A stretch of DNA of 64,000 nucleotides from Alteromonadales bacterium alter-6D02. Lineage in GTDB: Bacteria; Pseudomonadota; Gammaproteobacteria; Enterobacterales; Psychrobiaceae. Positions 48,345 through 57,722 of the stretch are shown here, one piece after another. The stretch spans positions 33,202 through 97,201 of the forward strand of contig PIZK01000020.1 of the NCBI GenBank assembly GCA_002835545.1, in the 5' to 3' direction. The notes under the pieces were generated by a model that saw nothing but the letters and a program-made list of their open reading frames with translations, searched no databases and was not told the origin of the DNA. The first letter of the stretch is position 1; each line of letters begins with the position of its first letter. The position numbers were made by a program, and so were the translations under genes.

Positions 48345-49214
48345 ATGAGAACATCTCAACTACTACTCGGTATTCTTTTTATACTCTGTGCCGAGTTATC
48401 TTTTGTCTTGCTAAGTGCTCTCATTAAAGTTTTAAGTGATGACGTTTCATTAATCCAAATAATCTTCTTTCGCAATCTTTTTGCCTTACTCCCCTTGTTA
48501 CCATGGCTAATTAAACACAAACAACAAGCCGTGACCACTAGCAAACTATCATTACACCTCATGCGTGGCATTACGGGGGTCACCGCGATGTTTATCTATT
48601 TCTATATCTTGAGTAATAGTAGCTTGATCAACGGTGCGATGGTGTTAATGCTTGCACCATTTTTCATCCCACTGATTGCCTTTTACTGGCTAAGGCAACC
48701 ACAAAGTTTATATACTATTTTAGCAATTAGTATCGGCTTCTTTGGTGTGTTTATTTGTTTAAACACGACTCAAGCCCAAACAACTCCCCTCTCATTAATG
48801 CAAATGGGCTTAATACTATTTGGTGCCCTATGTGTCGCAATAAGTAAAGCATCCATTAGCAAAATGACCACGACAGAGCCAAGCCAGCGTATTGTATTTT
48901 ACTTTTCGACTATCTCATTAATCGTATCAGCAATACTGCTACCTTTCGACTGGCAACCATTGAATTTAATGGCTCTAGGCTTATTAGTCATCTTAGGCGT
49001 GGGCGCTACTGCTGCTCAAATTTTAATGACTAAGGCTTTTACCCTTGCAGGGGCGACAACTATTGGCCTTTTTAGTTATAGTTCAATTTTGTTTGCAGCT
49101 TTGGTCGGTGCAATATTTTGGAATAATATCCCAGAATATGAGTGGTTTATTGGTGCAAGTATTATTATAGTATCAGGGATAATTGCTACGATTTTTGCGC
49201 CAAGAAGGAAATAG
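48345..49214 (+). CDS. EamA/DMT family transporter
   Basis: A 289-residue inner-membrane protein with ten hydrophobic segments arranged as two repeats (GILFILCAELSFVLLSALIK begins the first; a second half starts near residue 145). Family members export metabolites or nucleotide sugars; the substrate cannot be read. ATG 48345, with no strong ribosome site. It is divergent from ubiF and followed after about 50 bp by a small exported gene. Confidence 0.85.
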   Translation: MRTSQLLLGILFILCAELSFVLLSALIKVLSDDVSLIQIIFFRNLFALLPLLPWLIKHKQQAVTTSKLSLHLMRGITGVTAMFIYFYILSNSSLINGAMVLMLAPFFIPLIAFYWLRQPQSLYTILAISIGFFGVFICLNTTQAQTTPLSLMQMGLILFGALCVAISKASISKMTTTEPSQRIVFYFSTISLIVSAILLPFDWQPLNLMALGLLVILGVGATAAQILMTKAFTLAGATTIGLFSYSSILFAALVGAIFWNNIPEYEWFIGASIIIVSGIIATIFAPRRK

Positions 49215-49265
49215 TAATATTTATTCAGCTAAACTGGTGTAAGAAAGAGCCTTTAAAAAAAGAGT

Positions 49266-49616
49266 ATGACGATTATGGTTCAACAATGTAATACAATAAA
49301 AAACTATAGCAAAGTGGTGATTGCAGCATCAATTACTGTGCTAAGTAGCTTTTCCAGCCACGCATTTAACGTGCCCCAGCAATGCATCGTTGCTCCTGAG
49401 CGAACAACGCCTTGCCCAAACTTAACTTATACCAGTCTCAACGTTGGCAGTACGAATCGAATTATTTGCTTGTGTAAAACTGATAAAGCGCAGATATTAA
49501 CGTTACTAAATAATAGTTCAATTGCGACCCAACGAATTCAAATCAGAAAATTACAAGATCAACACGATCTAAGTAGCCAACAGTTGAAACTACTATTTGA
49601 AAACATTAATAAATAA
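49266..49616 (+). CDS. Small exported cysteine-containing protein of unknown function
   Basis: A 116-residue protein. A signal peptide (about residues 13-33, KVVIAASITVLSSFSSHAF) is followed by a compact mature part with four cysteines (QQCIVAPERTTPCPN and IICLCKT), suggesting two disulfides in the periplasm, then a helical tail. ATG 49266, with AAAAAGAG just upstream. No family recognised. It precedes the alkaline phosphatase on the same strand, with a possible PhoB site between. Confidence 0.6.
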   Translation: MTIMVQQCNTIKNYSKVVIAASITVLSSFSSHAFNVPQQCIVAPERTTPCPNLTYTSLNVGSTNRIICLCKTDKAQILTLLNNSSIATQRIQIRKLQDQHDLSSQQLKLLFENINK

Positions 49617-49648
49617 GCGTTATTGATCACAAAAATAATATTTAACAA

Positions 49649-49666
49649 AAGTCATTCCCCCGTTAC
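49649..49666 (+). promoter_or_regulatory. Possible PhoB box upstream of alkaline phosphatase
   Basis: AAGTCATTCCCCCGTTAC has GTCA and GTTA 11 bp apart, with one mismatch. It lies about 105 bp before the phosphatase start. Support is weaker than for the sites near phoB. Confidence 0.35.
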
Positions 49667-49770
49667 ACTAACTATACCGATTGATAATAGACACGTTATT
49701 ATCTAATTTAGACACAATATGGACGAGCAAGTCTTGGTTGTGCCTAGCATTAATATATAGAAGAGTTTTT

Positions 49771-51099
49771 ATGAAGAAAGTACTTAGTAGCTTAATGCTT
49801 TGTGCCGCATTTGGCGCCTCAGCACATCAAGACACAGAGCAACCCAAAAACATTATTATGATTGTTGGTGACGGTATGGGCCCAGCATATACCGCCGCTT
49901 ATCGCTATTTTAAAGATAACCCTGACACACAAGCCGTAGAGCAAACCGTATTTGACCGAATATTAGTGGGTCGCTCAACGACTTATCCAGCTAAAGTCAG
50001 TGGTATCGTAACTGACAGTGCCGCTTCTGGTACGGCATTAGCTACAGGGTACAAATCATATAATGGTGCCATTGGCGTAGATGTTAATGAGACCCCAGTG
50101 AAAAGTGTAATGCACTACGCAAAGACGTTAGGTAAATCAACAGGCCTTGTCGTTACTTCTCAGATCAACCATGCTACACCTGCAAGTTATGTTGCCCATG
50201 CTAAAAGTCGTCGCATGTATAATGAGATAGCCGATCAATATTTTGATATTAAGATAGACGGTAAACATGCCGTTGATGTCATGCTTGGTGGTGGTTGGCA
50301 GTACTTTATTCGTGACGATCGTGATTTAACTAAAGAATTTCAACAAGCTGGCTATCAATATATCGATAGTTACAGCGACCTAAACACTATCAACAATAAC
50401 CAAGTACTTGGCTTATTCGCAGATAAAGGTTTACCGTGGGCGTTAGATGACACCAACCGTCATCGCTTAAAAGCGATGACGGTAGCTGCCATTGACCGGT
50501 TAGACAATAATGACAACGGTTTCTTTATGCTCATCGAAGGTTCTCAAATTGATTGGGGGGGCCACGCCAATGATGTTGCCGCGGCAATGACAGAGATGGA
50601 CGACCTCGCGGTCACAGTCGAATGGCTTGAAGGCTATGTTGCAAACAACCCAGATACACTAGTTGTAATGACTGCAGACCACTCTACTGGTGGCTTTACC
50701 ATTGGTGCAAACGGTGAATACGCATGGCGACCACAGTTAATTCATTCGATGAAGGCATCTCCTGAAGCCATTTCAAAAGCACAGGCTAAGCTAGAAAAAC
50801 TCGACACCCAGGCAATAAACGCACAACTTGGTTTTGAGTTAACCAAGCAAGAGATCGTTTTACTCTTACCAGCACATAAAACGACTCGAGACGGCAGTGA
50901 TAGAAAAGCTAAACGCGCACTGGCAACCGCATTAAAAACGATTATTAGCGCGAGAACAAATACAGGCTGGACGACGAGTGGCCATACTGGCGTTGATGTG
51001 CCAGTGTTTGCTTTTGGTCGCCAACAATCACTATTCGCAGGTCAAATCGATAATACTGATATAGCGAAAAAGATCTTTACCCTACTTGGTAAAAAATAA
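49771..51099 (+). CDS. Alkaline phosphatase (PhoA superfamily)
   Basis: Periplasmic or secreted phosphomonoesterase, 442 residues. Signal peptide MKKVLSSLMLCAAFGASA. The catalytic serine is in DSAASGTALATGYKS, and metal ligands are in MIVGDGMGPA, IEGSQIDWGGHAND, TADHSTGGFTIG and SGHTGVDVPVFA, all in the family order. ATG 49771 is chosen because the signal peptide starts there, although the frame is open 90 bp further upstream. Likely role: release of phosphate from organic phosphates under starvation, together with PstS and the porin near 5-10 kb. A weak PhoB site is present. Confidence 0.93.
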   Translation: MKKVLSSLMLCAAFGASAHQDTEQPKNIIMIVGDGMGPAYTAAYRYFKDNPDTQAVEQTVFDRILVGRSTTYPAKVSGIVTDSAASGTALATGYKSYNGAIGVDVNETPVKSVMHYAKTLGKSTGLVVTSQINHATPASYVAHAKSRRMYNEIADQYFDIKIDGKHAVDVMLGGGWQYFIRDDRDLTKEFQQAGYQYIDSYSDLNTINNNQVLGLFADKGLPWALDDTNRHRLKAMTVAAIDRLDNNDNGFFMLIEGSQIDWGGHANDVAAAMTEMDDLAVTVEWLEGYVANNPDTLVVMTADHSTGGFTIGANGEYAWRPQLIHSMKASPEAISKAQAKLEKLDTQAINAQLGFELTKQEIVLLLPAHKTTRDGSDRKAKRALATALKTIISARTNTGWTTSGHTGVDVPVFAFGRQQSLFAGQIDNTDIAKKIFTLLGKK

Positions 51100-51114
51100 C
51101 CTTCTCACCAAGCC

Positions 51115-51160
51115 ATAGTGCAATAACTCAAGCTTTTAACGTTTGGGGTTATTGCGCTAT
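51115..51160. repeat. Long imperfect hairpin before rsmC
   Basis: ATAGTGCAATAAC and GTTATTGCGCTAT form a 13-bp outer stem (one G-T pair) extended inward by CTCAAGC/GTTTGGG with wobble pairs. No T run follows. It may end the phosphatase message or lie in the rsmC leader. Confidence 0.6.
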
Positions 51161-51194
51161 ACTCCACCTTTTCAGCCCATAGCACGAGACACTC

Positions 51195-52241
51195 ATGAGC
51201 ACACTCTCAAACCCTAGCCAAGTATTGGTACGTAACATTGAACTATTTGAACAACAACGCGTACTCGTTGCAGGGTTTAGTGATGACAACTTTATCAATG
51301 AGTTATATGAAGCCGGCGCAAGTCAAGTAACAGCATTTGGTTTGGATTACCATAATCATAAACATGTCACTAAAACATTGAAGCATGATAATGCCAAAAT
51401 CCAGTTTGGTGCCTATTTCGAAAACCCACAACAGCACAAATGGCAACAGCTTATTTTATATTGGCCGAAAGCCAAACAGCGTGCTTTATACTTACTGGCG
51501 AATTTATTGCCTCACTTAGAGACAAACGCAGAGATCTATTTTGTCGGTGATAACAAGAGCGGTGTTAAGTCTGCAGCAAAACTGATTAGCGATTTTTGCG
51601 ATAAGCCTGTTAAGGTTGACTCTGCAAGACATTGTGCATTATTTCGCACCGAATATACTAAAGCGGCGCCAAACTTTGATAAAAACCAGTGGCTTAAAAC
51701 CTATCAAATTCAAGCAGCGGACTTAACTGTCAACGTCACCTCTTTACCAGGAGTCTTTAGCCACGGTGAGCTGGATCTGGGTACTGAGTTACTTTTAGAA
51801 AACTTGGGCCACCTAAAAATGAAACGCACCTTGGATTTCGGTTGCGGTTGTGGCGTAATCGGCACCTATATAGGATTAAAGCGCCCAGGAATTCCATTAG
51901 AACTAGTTGATATTGATGCATTAGCATTAGAGTCCACGCGCTTAACTCTTGCAGCAAATGGAGTTGAAGGAAAAGTCTACCCTAGTGATGGTCTAAGCGA
52001 TATAAAAGGTAAGATTGCTACTATTGTTTCTAATCCTCCTTTTCACACAGGAATTAAAACCGATTACAAAGTTCCTGAACAATTCATGTCCACTGCGCCA
52101 CAACACTTAATGGATGGAGGCCAACTTCGAATTGTTGCCAATAGTTTTTTACGCTATGAGCCAATTTTAAAGCAGTATTTTGCGACAACAGAATCAATTA
52201 TTGAAAATAGCAAATTTAAAATACTATCGGCAAAAACTTAA
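51195..52241 (+). CDS. rsmC: 16S rRNA guanine-N2 methyltransferase RsmC
   Basis: Methylates G1207 of 16S rRNA in the small subunit; 348 residues (E. coli 343). It has two methyltransferase-like halves: an inactive N-terminal domain (about 1-160) and the catalytic C-terminal domain with TLDFGCGCGVIGTYIG for SAM and VSNPPFHTGIK as the N2-methyltransferase signature. ATG 51195. Monocistronic and convergent with the DUF3293 gene, with only 10 bp between stops. Confidence 0.95.
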   Translation: MSTLSNPSQVLVRNIELFEQQRVLVAGFSDDNFINELYEAGASQVTAFGLDYHNHKHVTKTLKHDNAKIQFGAYFENPQQHKWQQLILYWPKAKQRALYLLANLLPHLETNAEIYFVGDNKSGVKSAAKLISDFCDKPVKVDSARHCALFRTEYTKAAPNFDKNQWLKTYQIQAADLTVNVTSLPGVFSHGELDLGTELLLENLGHLKMKRTLDFGCGCGVIGTYIGLKRPGIPLELVDIDALALESTRLTLAANGVEGKVYPSDGLSDIKGKIATIVSNPPFHTGIKTDYKVPEQFMSTAPQHLMDGGQLRIVANSFLRYEPILKQYFATTESIIENSKFKILSAKT

Positions 52242-52251
52242 CGAAACACCT

Positions 52252-52719
52252 TCAATACCACACCATACTTTCAATGCCTTGGTTCGCTCCCTTTGGGGAA
52301 CGAACCAAATGATTAAATAAACCAACCCTTTCTACCTCAATTATTCCTTGATCGATAAATAGCTGACAGGGACACAATGACAGCTCATTATCATCAACAA
52401 TGAAGACTGCAAATTGTTGATAATGATCTGCAATGATTACGGCCTCTTCAAGGTCCATACATACACAAAAGCTATGCTCTAAATAGTCAAACTGATGATC
52501 ACTGACTAAAACGGGTAAGAATTCAAGTCCCCTTTTGTCTAAATCGTGTTCGAGCTCTCGGTTTAAACAAAAATTGCGCCATTTTAAATAAAGGTGTCCT
52601 AGGGGATTAAAAGCCGTAATCACAACAAACTTTCTCTTTAAATTCATAGGACTAGGAAATTGAAAAATACTATTTTTATAACTTTGCCATAACTTATTAT
52701 AATTTCTCGTTAGAATCAT
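52252..52719 (-). CDS. DUF3293 family protein
   Basis: A 155-residue protein. The segments NKLWQSYKNSIFQF, VVITAFNPLG, SFCVCMDLEEAVIIADHYQQFAVFIVDD (central part) and ELSLCPC match the DUF3293 family of small proteins of unknown function. ATG 52719 is chosen because the conserved region begins seven residues later; the frame remains open to a TTG at 52797 but without support. Tail-to-tail with rsmC. Confidence 0.72.
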   Translation of the reverse strand: MILTRNYNKLWQSYKNSIFQFPSPMNLKRKFVVITAFNPLGHLYLKWRNFCLNRELEHDLDKRGLEFLPVLVSDHQFDYLEHSFCVCMDLEEAVIIADHYQQFAVFIVDDNELSLCPCQLFIDQGIIEVERVGLFNHLVRSPKGANQGIESMVWY

Positions 52720-53094
52720 CACTATACCAATATTGTTTAATCCCAATAAACCGTTTACAATCACGCTCTTTACGACTCCAATGAAAATAATTCGCAATAA
52801 GAATGTAATAATTTAACAAGCGCTGGTTACTCAAACTACCTGTTATTACAAGCGAATCAATTCAATAATGAAATGAACGGTTTGAACCTTTATTGGTCAA
52901 ATAGTAATAAAATACACTATAGAACCCATTTCTTTTGATTTCGACAGCATTTAGCCGTAAAAGACATTGATTAGATTTTTCTCTGACGAGAAATTATTAC
53001 TGGCACTATAATTAAATCAAGTGAAGATTAGTTTAACATAACCACCAAATTATCTTACACTTATAACACTACGTTAACTTACTAGGTAAAAAGC
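52720..53094. other. Intergenic, 375 bp, upstream of arcA
   Basis: AT-rich divergent promoter region between the DUF3293 gene and arcA. No reading frame or clear operator was recognised. Confidence 0.55.
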
Positions 53095-53811
53095 ATGCAA
53101 AGCCCTCATATTCTTATTGTCGAAGATGAACTAGTGACAAGAAATACACTACGCTCAATTTTTGAAGCGGAGGGATATATTGTTCATGAGGCTAATGATG
53201 GTGACGAAATGAATCGTCTATTAAATCAAGAGCCAATTTCTTTAATTATTATGGACATCAATTTGCCAGGTAAGAATGGATTACTCCTAGCTCGTGAAGT
53301 ACGTGAAAAAGATGACATCGCACTTATCTTTTTAACAGGTCGTGATAATGAAGTTGACAAAATCCTTGGTTTAGAAATTGGGGCAGATGATTACATTACT
53401 AAGCCTTTTAACCCTCGAGAACTTACTATTCGTGCGAGAAACTTATTAGGCCGTATTAAGGGTAGCTCTGAAGAAAAGCCAGTAAGCACTATTGAGCGCT
53501 ATAAATTTAATGGTTGGATTCTAGAAGTTAACTCTCGCTCACTAATTAGCCCTACAGAAGATCAGTTTAAGCTTCCACGTAGTGAATTTAGAGCGATGGT
53601 AGAGTTTTTGGAAAACCCTGGAAAAATATTAACGCGTAGTGAGTTGTTAATGAAAATGACTGGAAGAGAGTTAAAGCCACATGATAGAACGGTTGATGTG
53701 ACCATCCGTCGTATTCGTAAGCACTTTGAATCTCATCCTGCGAGCAGTGAGATTATTACAACTATTCATGGTGAAGGTTACCGTTTTTGTGGTGATACTG
53801 AAAGCGAATAA
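53095..53811 (+). CDS. arcA: Aerobic respiration control response regulator ArcA
   Basis: OmpR-family regulator of respiratory and fermentative genes, 238 residues as in E. coli. The receiver domain begins [19 protein letters not shown] and has phosphoacceptor D54 in [13 protein letters not shown] and lysine in TKPFNPREL. The winged helix ends [18 protein letters not shown] 53095. Monocistronic, closed by a perfect bidirectional terminator. The convergent neighbour is a stand-alone Hpt protein very like the ArcB phosphotransfer domain, so the phosphorelay is probably split as in Shewanella. Confidence 0.96.
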   Translation: MQSPHILIVEDELVTRNTLRSIFEAEGYIVHEANDGDEMNRLLNQEPISLIIMDINLPGKNGLLLAREVREKDDIALIFLTGRDNEVDKILGLEIGADDYITKPFNPRELTIRARNLLGRIKGSSEEKPVSTIERYKFNGWILEVNSRSLISPTEDQFKLPRSEFRAMVEFLENPGKILTRSELLMKMTGRELKPHDRTVDVTIRRIRKHFESHPASSEIITTIHGEGYRFCGDTESE

Positions 53812-53836
53812 CCAATACTAAAATTACTTATAGCAA

Positions 53837-53876
53837 AACAAAAAAGCCTTACATCATGATGTAAGGCTTTTTTGTT
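53837..53876. terminator. Perfect bidirectional terminator between arcA and the Hpt gene
   Basis: AACAAAAAAGCCTTACATCA and its exact reverse complement form an uninterrupted 40-bp palindrome with A and T tracts at both ends. Confidence 0.93.
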
Positions 53877-53924
53877 ACTAATGCTAATTATATTTGATAT
53901 AGCATTTACCCGTAGTGATAACGA

Positions 53925-54293
53925 TTAAGCTTGCAAGAACCTTTTTAGTGCATCAATATCACTCTGATAGTATTGCTCTATGAGTTCTATCGCTTGTGGG
54001 TAGGTAGTATTCCACGATTCGGCTTCACTATGCTGTATGATCTGTGCCCAATTAGCCAGACGGTGAAGACCAATCGCACCAGCAGCACCTTTCATCTTAT
54101 GCCCTTGGGCAGCGACTTCTTTATGATCTGCTGCAGATTGAAACGCTAAAAGCTCTGCTACATATTGAGGGTATTGCTGCTCAAACACATTAACACTGAT
54201 AAGTAGAACATCATTACCAATAGCTTGGGTGTATTGAGTTAAAATATCCAAATCGAGTATCTGGTCTGACTCTAAACTGTTTTCTTGTTGCAT
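53925..54293 (-). CDS. hptA: Stand-alone Hpt phosphotransfer protein, HptA-like
   Basis: A 122-residue phosphotransfer protein with no other domain. H65 in GHKMKGAAGAIGLHRL is the phosphoacceptor. The sequence follows the C-terminal Hpt domain of E. coli ArcB (GHKIKGAAGSVGL) along most of its length, including LDLDILTQY and the C-terminal DIDALKRFLQA. In Shewanella oneidensis a stand-alone HptA relays phosphate to ArcA in place of a full ArcB; that is the likely role here, and adjacency to arcA supports it. ATG 54293. The kinase is not in this window. Confidence 0.85.
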   Translation of the reverse strand: MQQENSLESDQILDLDILTQYTQAIGNDVLLISVNVFEQQYPQYVAELLAFQSAADHKEVAAQGHKMKGAAGAIGLHRLANWAQIIQHSEAESWNTTYPQAIELIEQYYQSDIDALKRFLQA

Positions 54294-54373
54294 CTTTAAA
54301 AACCTATTTCTTACTTAAGCATACTCTAACAATTTGACTAAACTAAAGCCACAAAACACTGAAAAGTGATGGG

Positions 54374-56158
54374 CTAACGTCGAGTAATATCTAATAACAG
54401 TGAAGTGAACGAACAAAATAGCTGATAGCCGTTGCCAACTTTTAACCCGCCCAGCCTAAACTCACTACTATCTGACTTAGCTAGAGTCACTGTATATTGC
54501 CGCTTACGCCCAGCAAAACCACTCCATTGAGGCTCATTAATCAGGCAAGCTTGTTGCGAAAACAGCTTAAAATTACTATTAAAGAATAAGTTGTTAAAGC
54601 TTAACGGTGCAGTATTTGCACTTGCAGGAGTCTTCTTCCACTGAGGATAAGTAACTCGCATTTGACCATTAGAAAACTCAGCAATATCGCCTGTTGTTAA
54701 ATAACTATAGTTAATTTGACGTAATTCATCATCGGTACTGTGCTGTTGTGAGTCTTTTGTTTTATTTAAAACAACGACGCCTTGAGAGCCAATCACTTTA
54801 ACTTTTACAGTGTCAGACTCAGGGTTAGCAAGCATAACGGCCGTGTTTTGATCGATCCCCAAACCGAACTGCTGTTCCATATCATAGACCACTCTAGCCA
54901 ATCGCGCGATATTACCACGCTCTGACATATCAGTATCAAGCACGGCAAAGTCAAATAAACCAACACCACCAGGGTAATACGTGGTTAAGTTATGCTGAGA
55001 TTGGCAACTTTCAAAGCGATTGCACTTTGTTGACGCTTCTAGGACATTAATACTCCCTAAATTCATCGCCTGCTCACTATTACCAGAAAGAATCACTGGA
55101 GATGTATGTGCTTGTGATACTAAAGCTCGCCCAACGGCACCAATCGCAGCAACAAATAATTTATTCATTTCAACACGACGTTTAATTAAACTTAAGTAGA
55201 GGCTTGGCTTGTTATCGCCGCTAATTAAACTCGCCCGTAGTTTTAATGGGCTATCACCAACAAACACAATAGCATCAGCAGCATTGATTGCATTAGACAT
55301 TAAAAACGGCTGTTTACAAAATCGTTGCTGAATTAATAAAAGATCTTCATACACTTTTGCACGATCAAAACTGTTCAAAATACGGCCACGGTAATTTTCA
55401 AGCCACATACAGCGTTCTTTATCTGCTTTTAATTGAGTCAGCGCAGCATCAATCGGTAGCCATTTAGCATCGGCCCCAAGTTGATTAAATAGACTGGTAT
55501 ATGCATCAACATCATAGAAACTGTCTCTATTTCCTGCAGTGACAATTAAGATTGAAGGCTTACTTTGATTATTTTTTAGCCTTGCTTGCTCTACAATTTG
55601 TTGAAAAAGGCTATTCGAGAAAGGGGATATTTTATCGTTAACGATAGTTTGCTCTTCAATACGCTGACTAAAACTGTCTAATTGAGGCAACTCTAGAAAG
55701 TCTAAAATCATCAATCGCTCATCTTCAGATAAGCTTAACAGTAATGAGTGGCCACTCAGCTGCCTTTGGTTATGCTTTACGGTCGTCGATTTCCAAACGG
55801 CTAGTAGTTGCGGATACGATAGAACTTTCGTACCAAATTTTTTGGCTAGCTCTTGTAAGATGATAGCCATATCATAGCGAATAGTTTGACGCCCTGATTG
55901 CCAATGCTCAGTCGCAGTAGCTTTATTGACCTGCTTTATTGAGAATTTATATTTTATCGAATCACGACTTAAAGCCTGAGAAAAGCTCGTTACACTTGAA
56001 GGTGAGCAATGCGTTAATTCAGTGCTACGACAAAACTCCAACTGGCTACCTACTAGCATCAACTGATAGTCAGTCTCTTCTGCCAGCGCTTCTTTATCAT
56101 TAATAAAGCAAAAAGCGATAATAAAGAATAACGATACGATTTTAGGCTGTATATCCAT
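54374..56158 (-). CDS. Cyanophycinase-like exported protein with lost catalytic residues
   Basis: A 594-residue protein with a signal peptide ending near LAEET. The region of about residues 230-470 resembles peptidase family S51: FVGDSPLKLRA, YYPGGVGLFDFAVLDTDMSE, RGNIARLARVV and GLGIDQNTAVM line up with cyanophycinase. At the nucleophile site GTSAGAA the sequence reads IGAVGRA, so serine is alanine; the histidine of DQHF is replaced in DTDM. Protease activity is therefore unlikely. N- and C-terminal parts are unfamiliar. ATG 56158. It lies behind the Hpt gene on the same strand, 80 bp away. A binding or pseudoenzyme role is inferred. Confidence 0.7.
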   Translation of the reverse strand: MDIQPKIVSLFFIIAFCFINDKEALAEETDYQLMLVGSQLEFCRSTELTHCSPSSVTSFSQALSRDSIKYKFSIKQVNKATATEHWQSGRQTIRYDMAIILQELAKKFGTKVLSYPQLLAVWKSTTVKHNQRQLSGHSLLLSLSEDERLMILDFLELPQLDSFSQRIEEQTIVNDKISPFSNSLFQQIVEQARLKNNQSKPSILIVTAGNRDSFYDVDAYTSLFNQLGADAKWLPIDAALTQLKADKERCMWLENYRGRILNSFDRAKVYEDLLLIQQRFCKQPFLMSNAINAADAIVFVGDSPLKLRASLISGDNKPSLYLSLIKRRVEMNKLFVAAIGAVGRALVSQAHTSPVILSGNSEQAMNLGSINVLEASTKCNRFESCQSQHNLTTYYPGGVGLFDFAVLDTDMSERGNIARLARVVYDMEQQFGLGIDQNTAVMLANPESDTVKVKVIGSQGVVVLNKTKDSQQHSTDDELRQINYSYLTTGDIAEFSNGQMRVTYPQWKKTPASANTAPLSFNNLFFNSNFKLFSQQACLINEPQWSGFAGRKRQYTVTLAKSDSSEFRLGGLKVGNGYQLFCSFTSLLLDITRR

Positions 56159-56564
56159 CTACACTTAATCCTTAATACGATTAGATATATAATTTAGCAT
56201 TTATCAATTCATTAATACATTAAGATATTGGATAAAGTGTTATAAATCTATAGCCTAAATTATTATTTTTCGTTAGCATCAGTGATTAATAGTCCTGTGT
56301 GTTATTCACATGCTATAATCCGCGGCTTCCTAATATCTTTACCTGTTGTGTTTCTTGCCTAAACTCATGGTTCAATGAAGTCAACGATATTAGACATAGC
56401 TCAATCAAATGAGTAAAAAACTTACCGCCATAGCAGTACAATCGCTAGAGAATATCGCAACGCGGAACGTTTATTATTGATATTGGTCATGTACTTATTA
56501 AATATTACTTATATTCGATTGAAAAACAAAATCACTTTATAATTTATATGTTGGAGTCGTATTA
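56159..56564. other. Intergenic, 406 bp, with one possible integrase relic
   Basis: Divergent region between the cyanophycinase-like gene and folE2. Apart from the short frame at 56409-56480 I see no supported gene or strong operator. Confidence 0.5.
56409..56480 (+). pseudogene. Possible relic of a tyrosine-recombinase N-terminus
   Basis: A 23-codon frame begins MSKKLTAIAVQSL and stops at ENIATRNVYY. The beginning resembles the LTAIAVKNAK start of P4-type integrases, but no further homology continues in any frame. Chance similarity is quite possible. Confidence 0.2.
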
Positions 56565-57485
56565 ATGCCCCACCAGATGCCAGATATTGCCAGCACCGCA
56601 AATGCTCAAACCGAAGGCAACATAGATTGGGTTGGCATGAGCCATATTGAAATGCCCTTAATGCTTGAGACTCAAGATGAAGCGCCGCAACGTGTTTCAG
56701 CTAAGGTTGAGACCTTTGTTAACATCATCGTACCTCAAGCAAAAGGCATTCATATGTCTCGCCTTTTCTTACGTCTTGACGAACTTTCTACTGAAAGCTC
56801 CTTAAGCCCTTCAACGCTTGAGCAAATGTTATCAGACTTTATTCAGTCTCATGATGACATTAGCGATCAAGCACAGGTGAGCTTTACTTTCGATTATCAT
56901 TTACGTCGCGCTTCGTTACTAAGTAAAAAGAAGGGCTGGAAAGCTTACCCAGCGACAATTAAAGCGACCATTGATAATAATAGGGTTGAGACTGAGTTAG
57001 TCGTTGAAGTGCCTTACTCTTCAACTTGTCCGTGTTCAGCAGCTTTATCGAGACAATTAATACAAAAAGCCTTTAGCGAACGATTCGAAAACTCAGCGCT
57101 TGATAAACAACAAGTAATTGAGTGGCTAGGCACTACCGAAGGCATTGTAGCAACCCCACATAGCCAACGAAGTGTAGCGCAAGTGAAAGTGAAACTACCG
57201 CAAGATCTAGCGGAGTTTCCTTTACGCCAATTAATTGATTTGATAGAGCACGTCATGCAGACACCTGTCCAGGCTGCTGTAAAAAGAGAGGATGAGCAGG
57301 AATTTGCCCGCCTTAATGCAGCTAACCTGATGTTTTGTGAGGATGCTGTTCGCCGAGCGAAACATGGTTTAAATCAAAATGATTTTACTGACTTTTGGGT
57401 TCGTATTAATCACTATGAATCCCTTCATGCTCATGATGCTGTAGCAGTTGCCGTTAAGGGTGTTAAACAGGGCTATACTGCTTAG
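56565..57485 (+). CDS. folE2: GTP cyclohydrolase FolE2 (type IB)
   Basis: Alternative GTP cyclohydrolase that starts folate synthesis with less strict need for zinc than FolE; 306 residues. It has tandem tunnelling-fold halves: [13 protein letters not shown] at the start, [13 protein letters not shown], and the metal-site region [18 protein letters not shown] 56565 follows TTGGAG. Single gene with terminator. In many bacteria folE2 is induced by zinc shortage through Zur; I did not find a convincing Zur site upstream. Confidence 0.93.
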   Translation: MPHQMPDIASTANAQTEGNIDWVGMSHIEMPLMLETQDEAPQRVSAKVETFVNIIVPQAKGIHMSRLFLRLDELSTESSLSPSTLEQMLSDFIQSHDDISDQAQVSFTFDYHLRRASLLSKKKGWKAYPATIKATIDNNRVETELVVEVPYSSTCPCSAALSRQLIQKAFSERFENSALDKQQVIEWLGTTEGIVATPHSQRSVAQVKVKLPQDLAEFPLRQLIDLIEHVMQTPVQAAVKREDEQEFARLNAANLMFCEDAVRRAKHGLNQNDFTDFWVRINHYESLHAHDAVAVAVKGVKQGYTA

Positions 57486-57516
57486 CGTATAACCGAACCC
57501 GCTATTTAACGTTAAT

Positions 57517-57544
57517 AAAGCCAGAGTTACGCTCTGGCTTTTTT
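57517..57544 (+). terminator. Terminator of folE2
   Basis: AAAGCCAGAG, loop TTACG, CTCTGGCTTTTTT, about 30 bp after the stop. Confidence 0.92.
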
Positions 57545-57659
57545 ACACCCACAACCAAATTTTTATTCACTTATTTGAATTAAATATTTAAACAACAGTA
57601 TTAACAACTCATAATTTATACCCACCAAAACCATACTAAAGTTTAACATTTACTCTACA

Positions 57660-57673
57660 TTACGCCAACGTAA
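57660..57673. promoter_or_regulatory. Palindromic operator-like site 1 before gltB
   Basis: TTACGCCAACGTAA, an inverted repeat with 5-bp arms. Identical to site 2, whose start lies 63 bp away. Confidence 0.55.
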
Positions 57674-57722
57674 GCTTTTATATGTAATTTAATTACAAAA
57701 ATCAATGATGCGTAACTATGCT

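Noticed and set aside
54374..56158. Functional cyanophycinase
   Set aside because: The nucleophile serine and the histidine are replaced, so enzyme activity on cyanophycin is not supported.
56159..56564. Zur site before folE2
   Set aside because: Only a half-site-like TGTTATAA was seen; no symmetric Zur operator.
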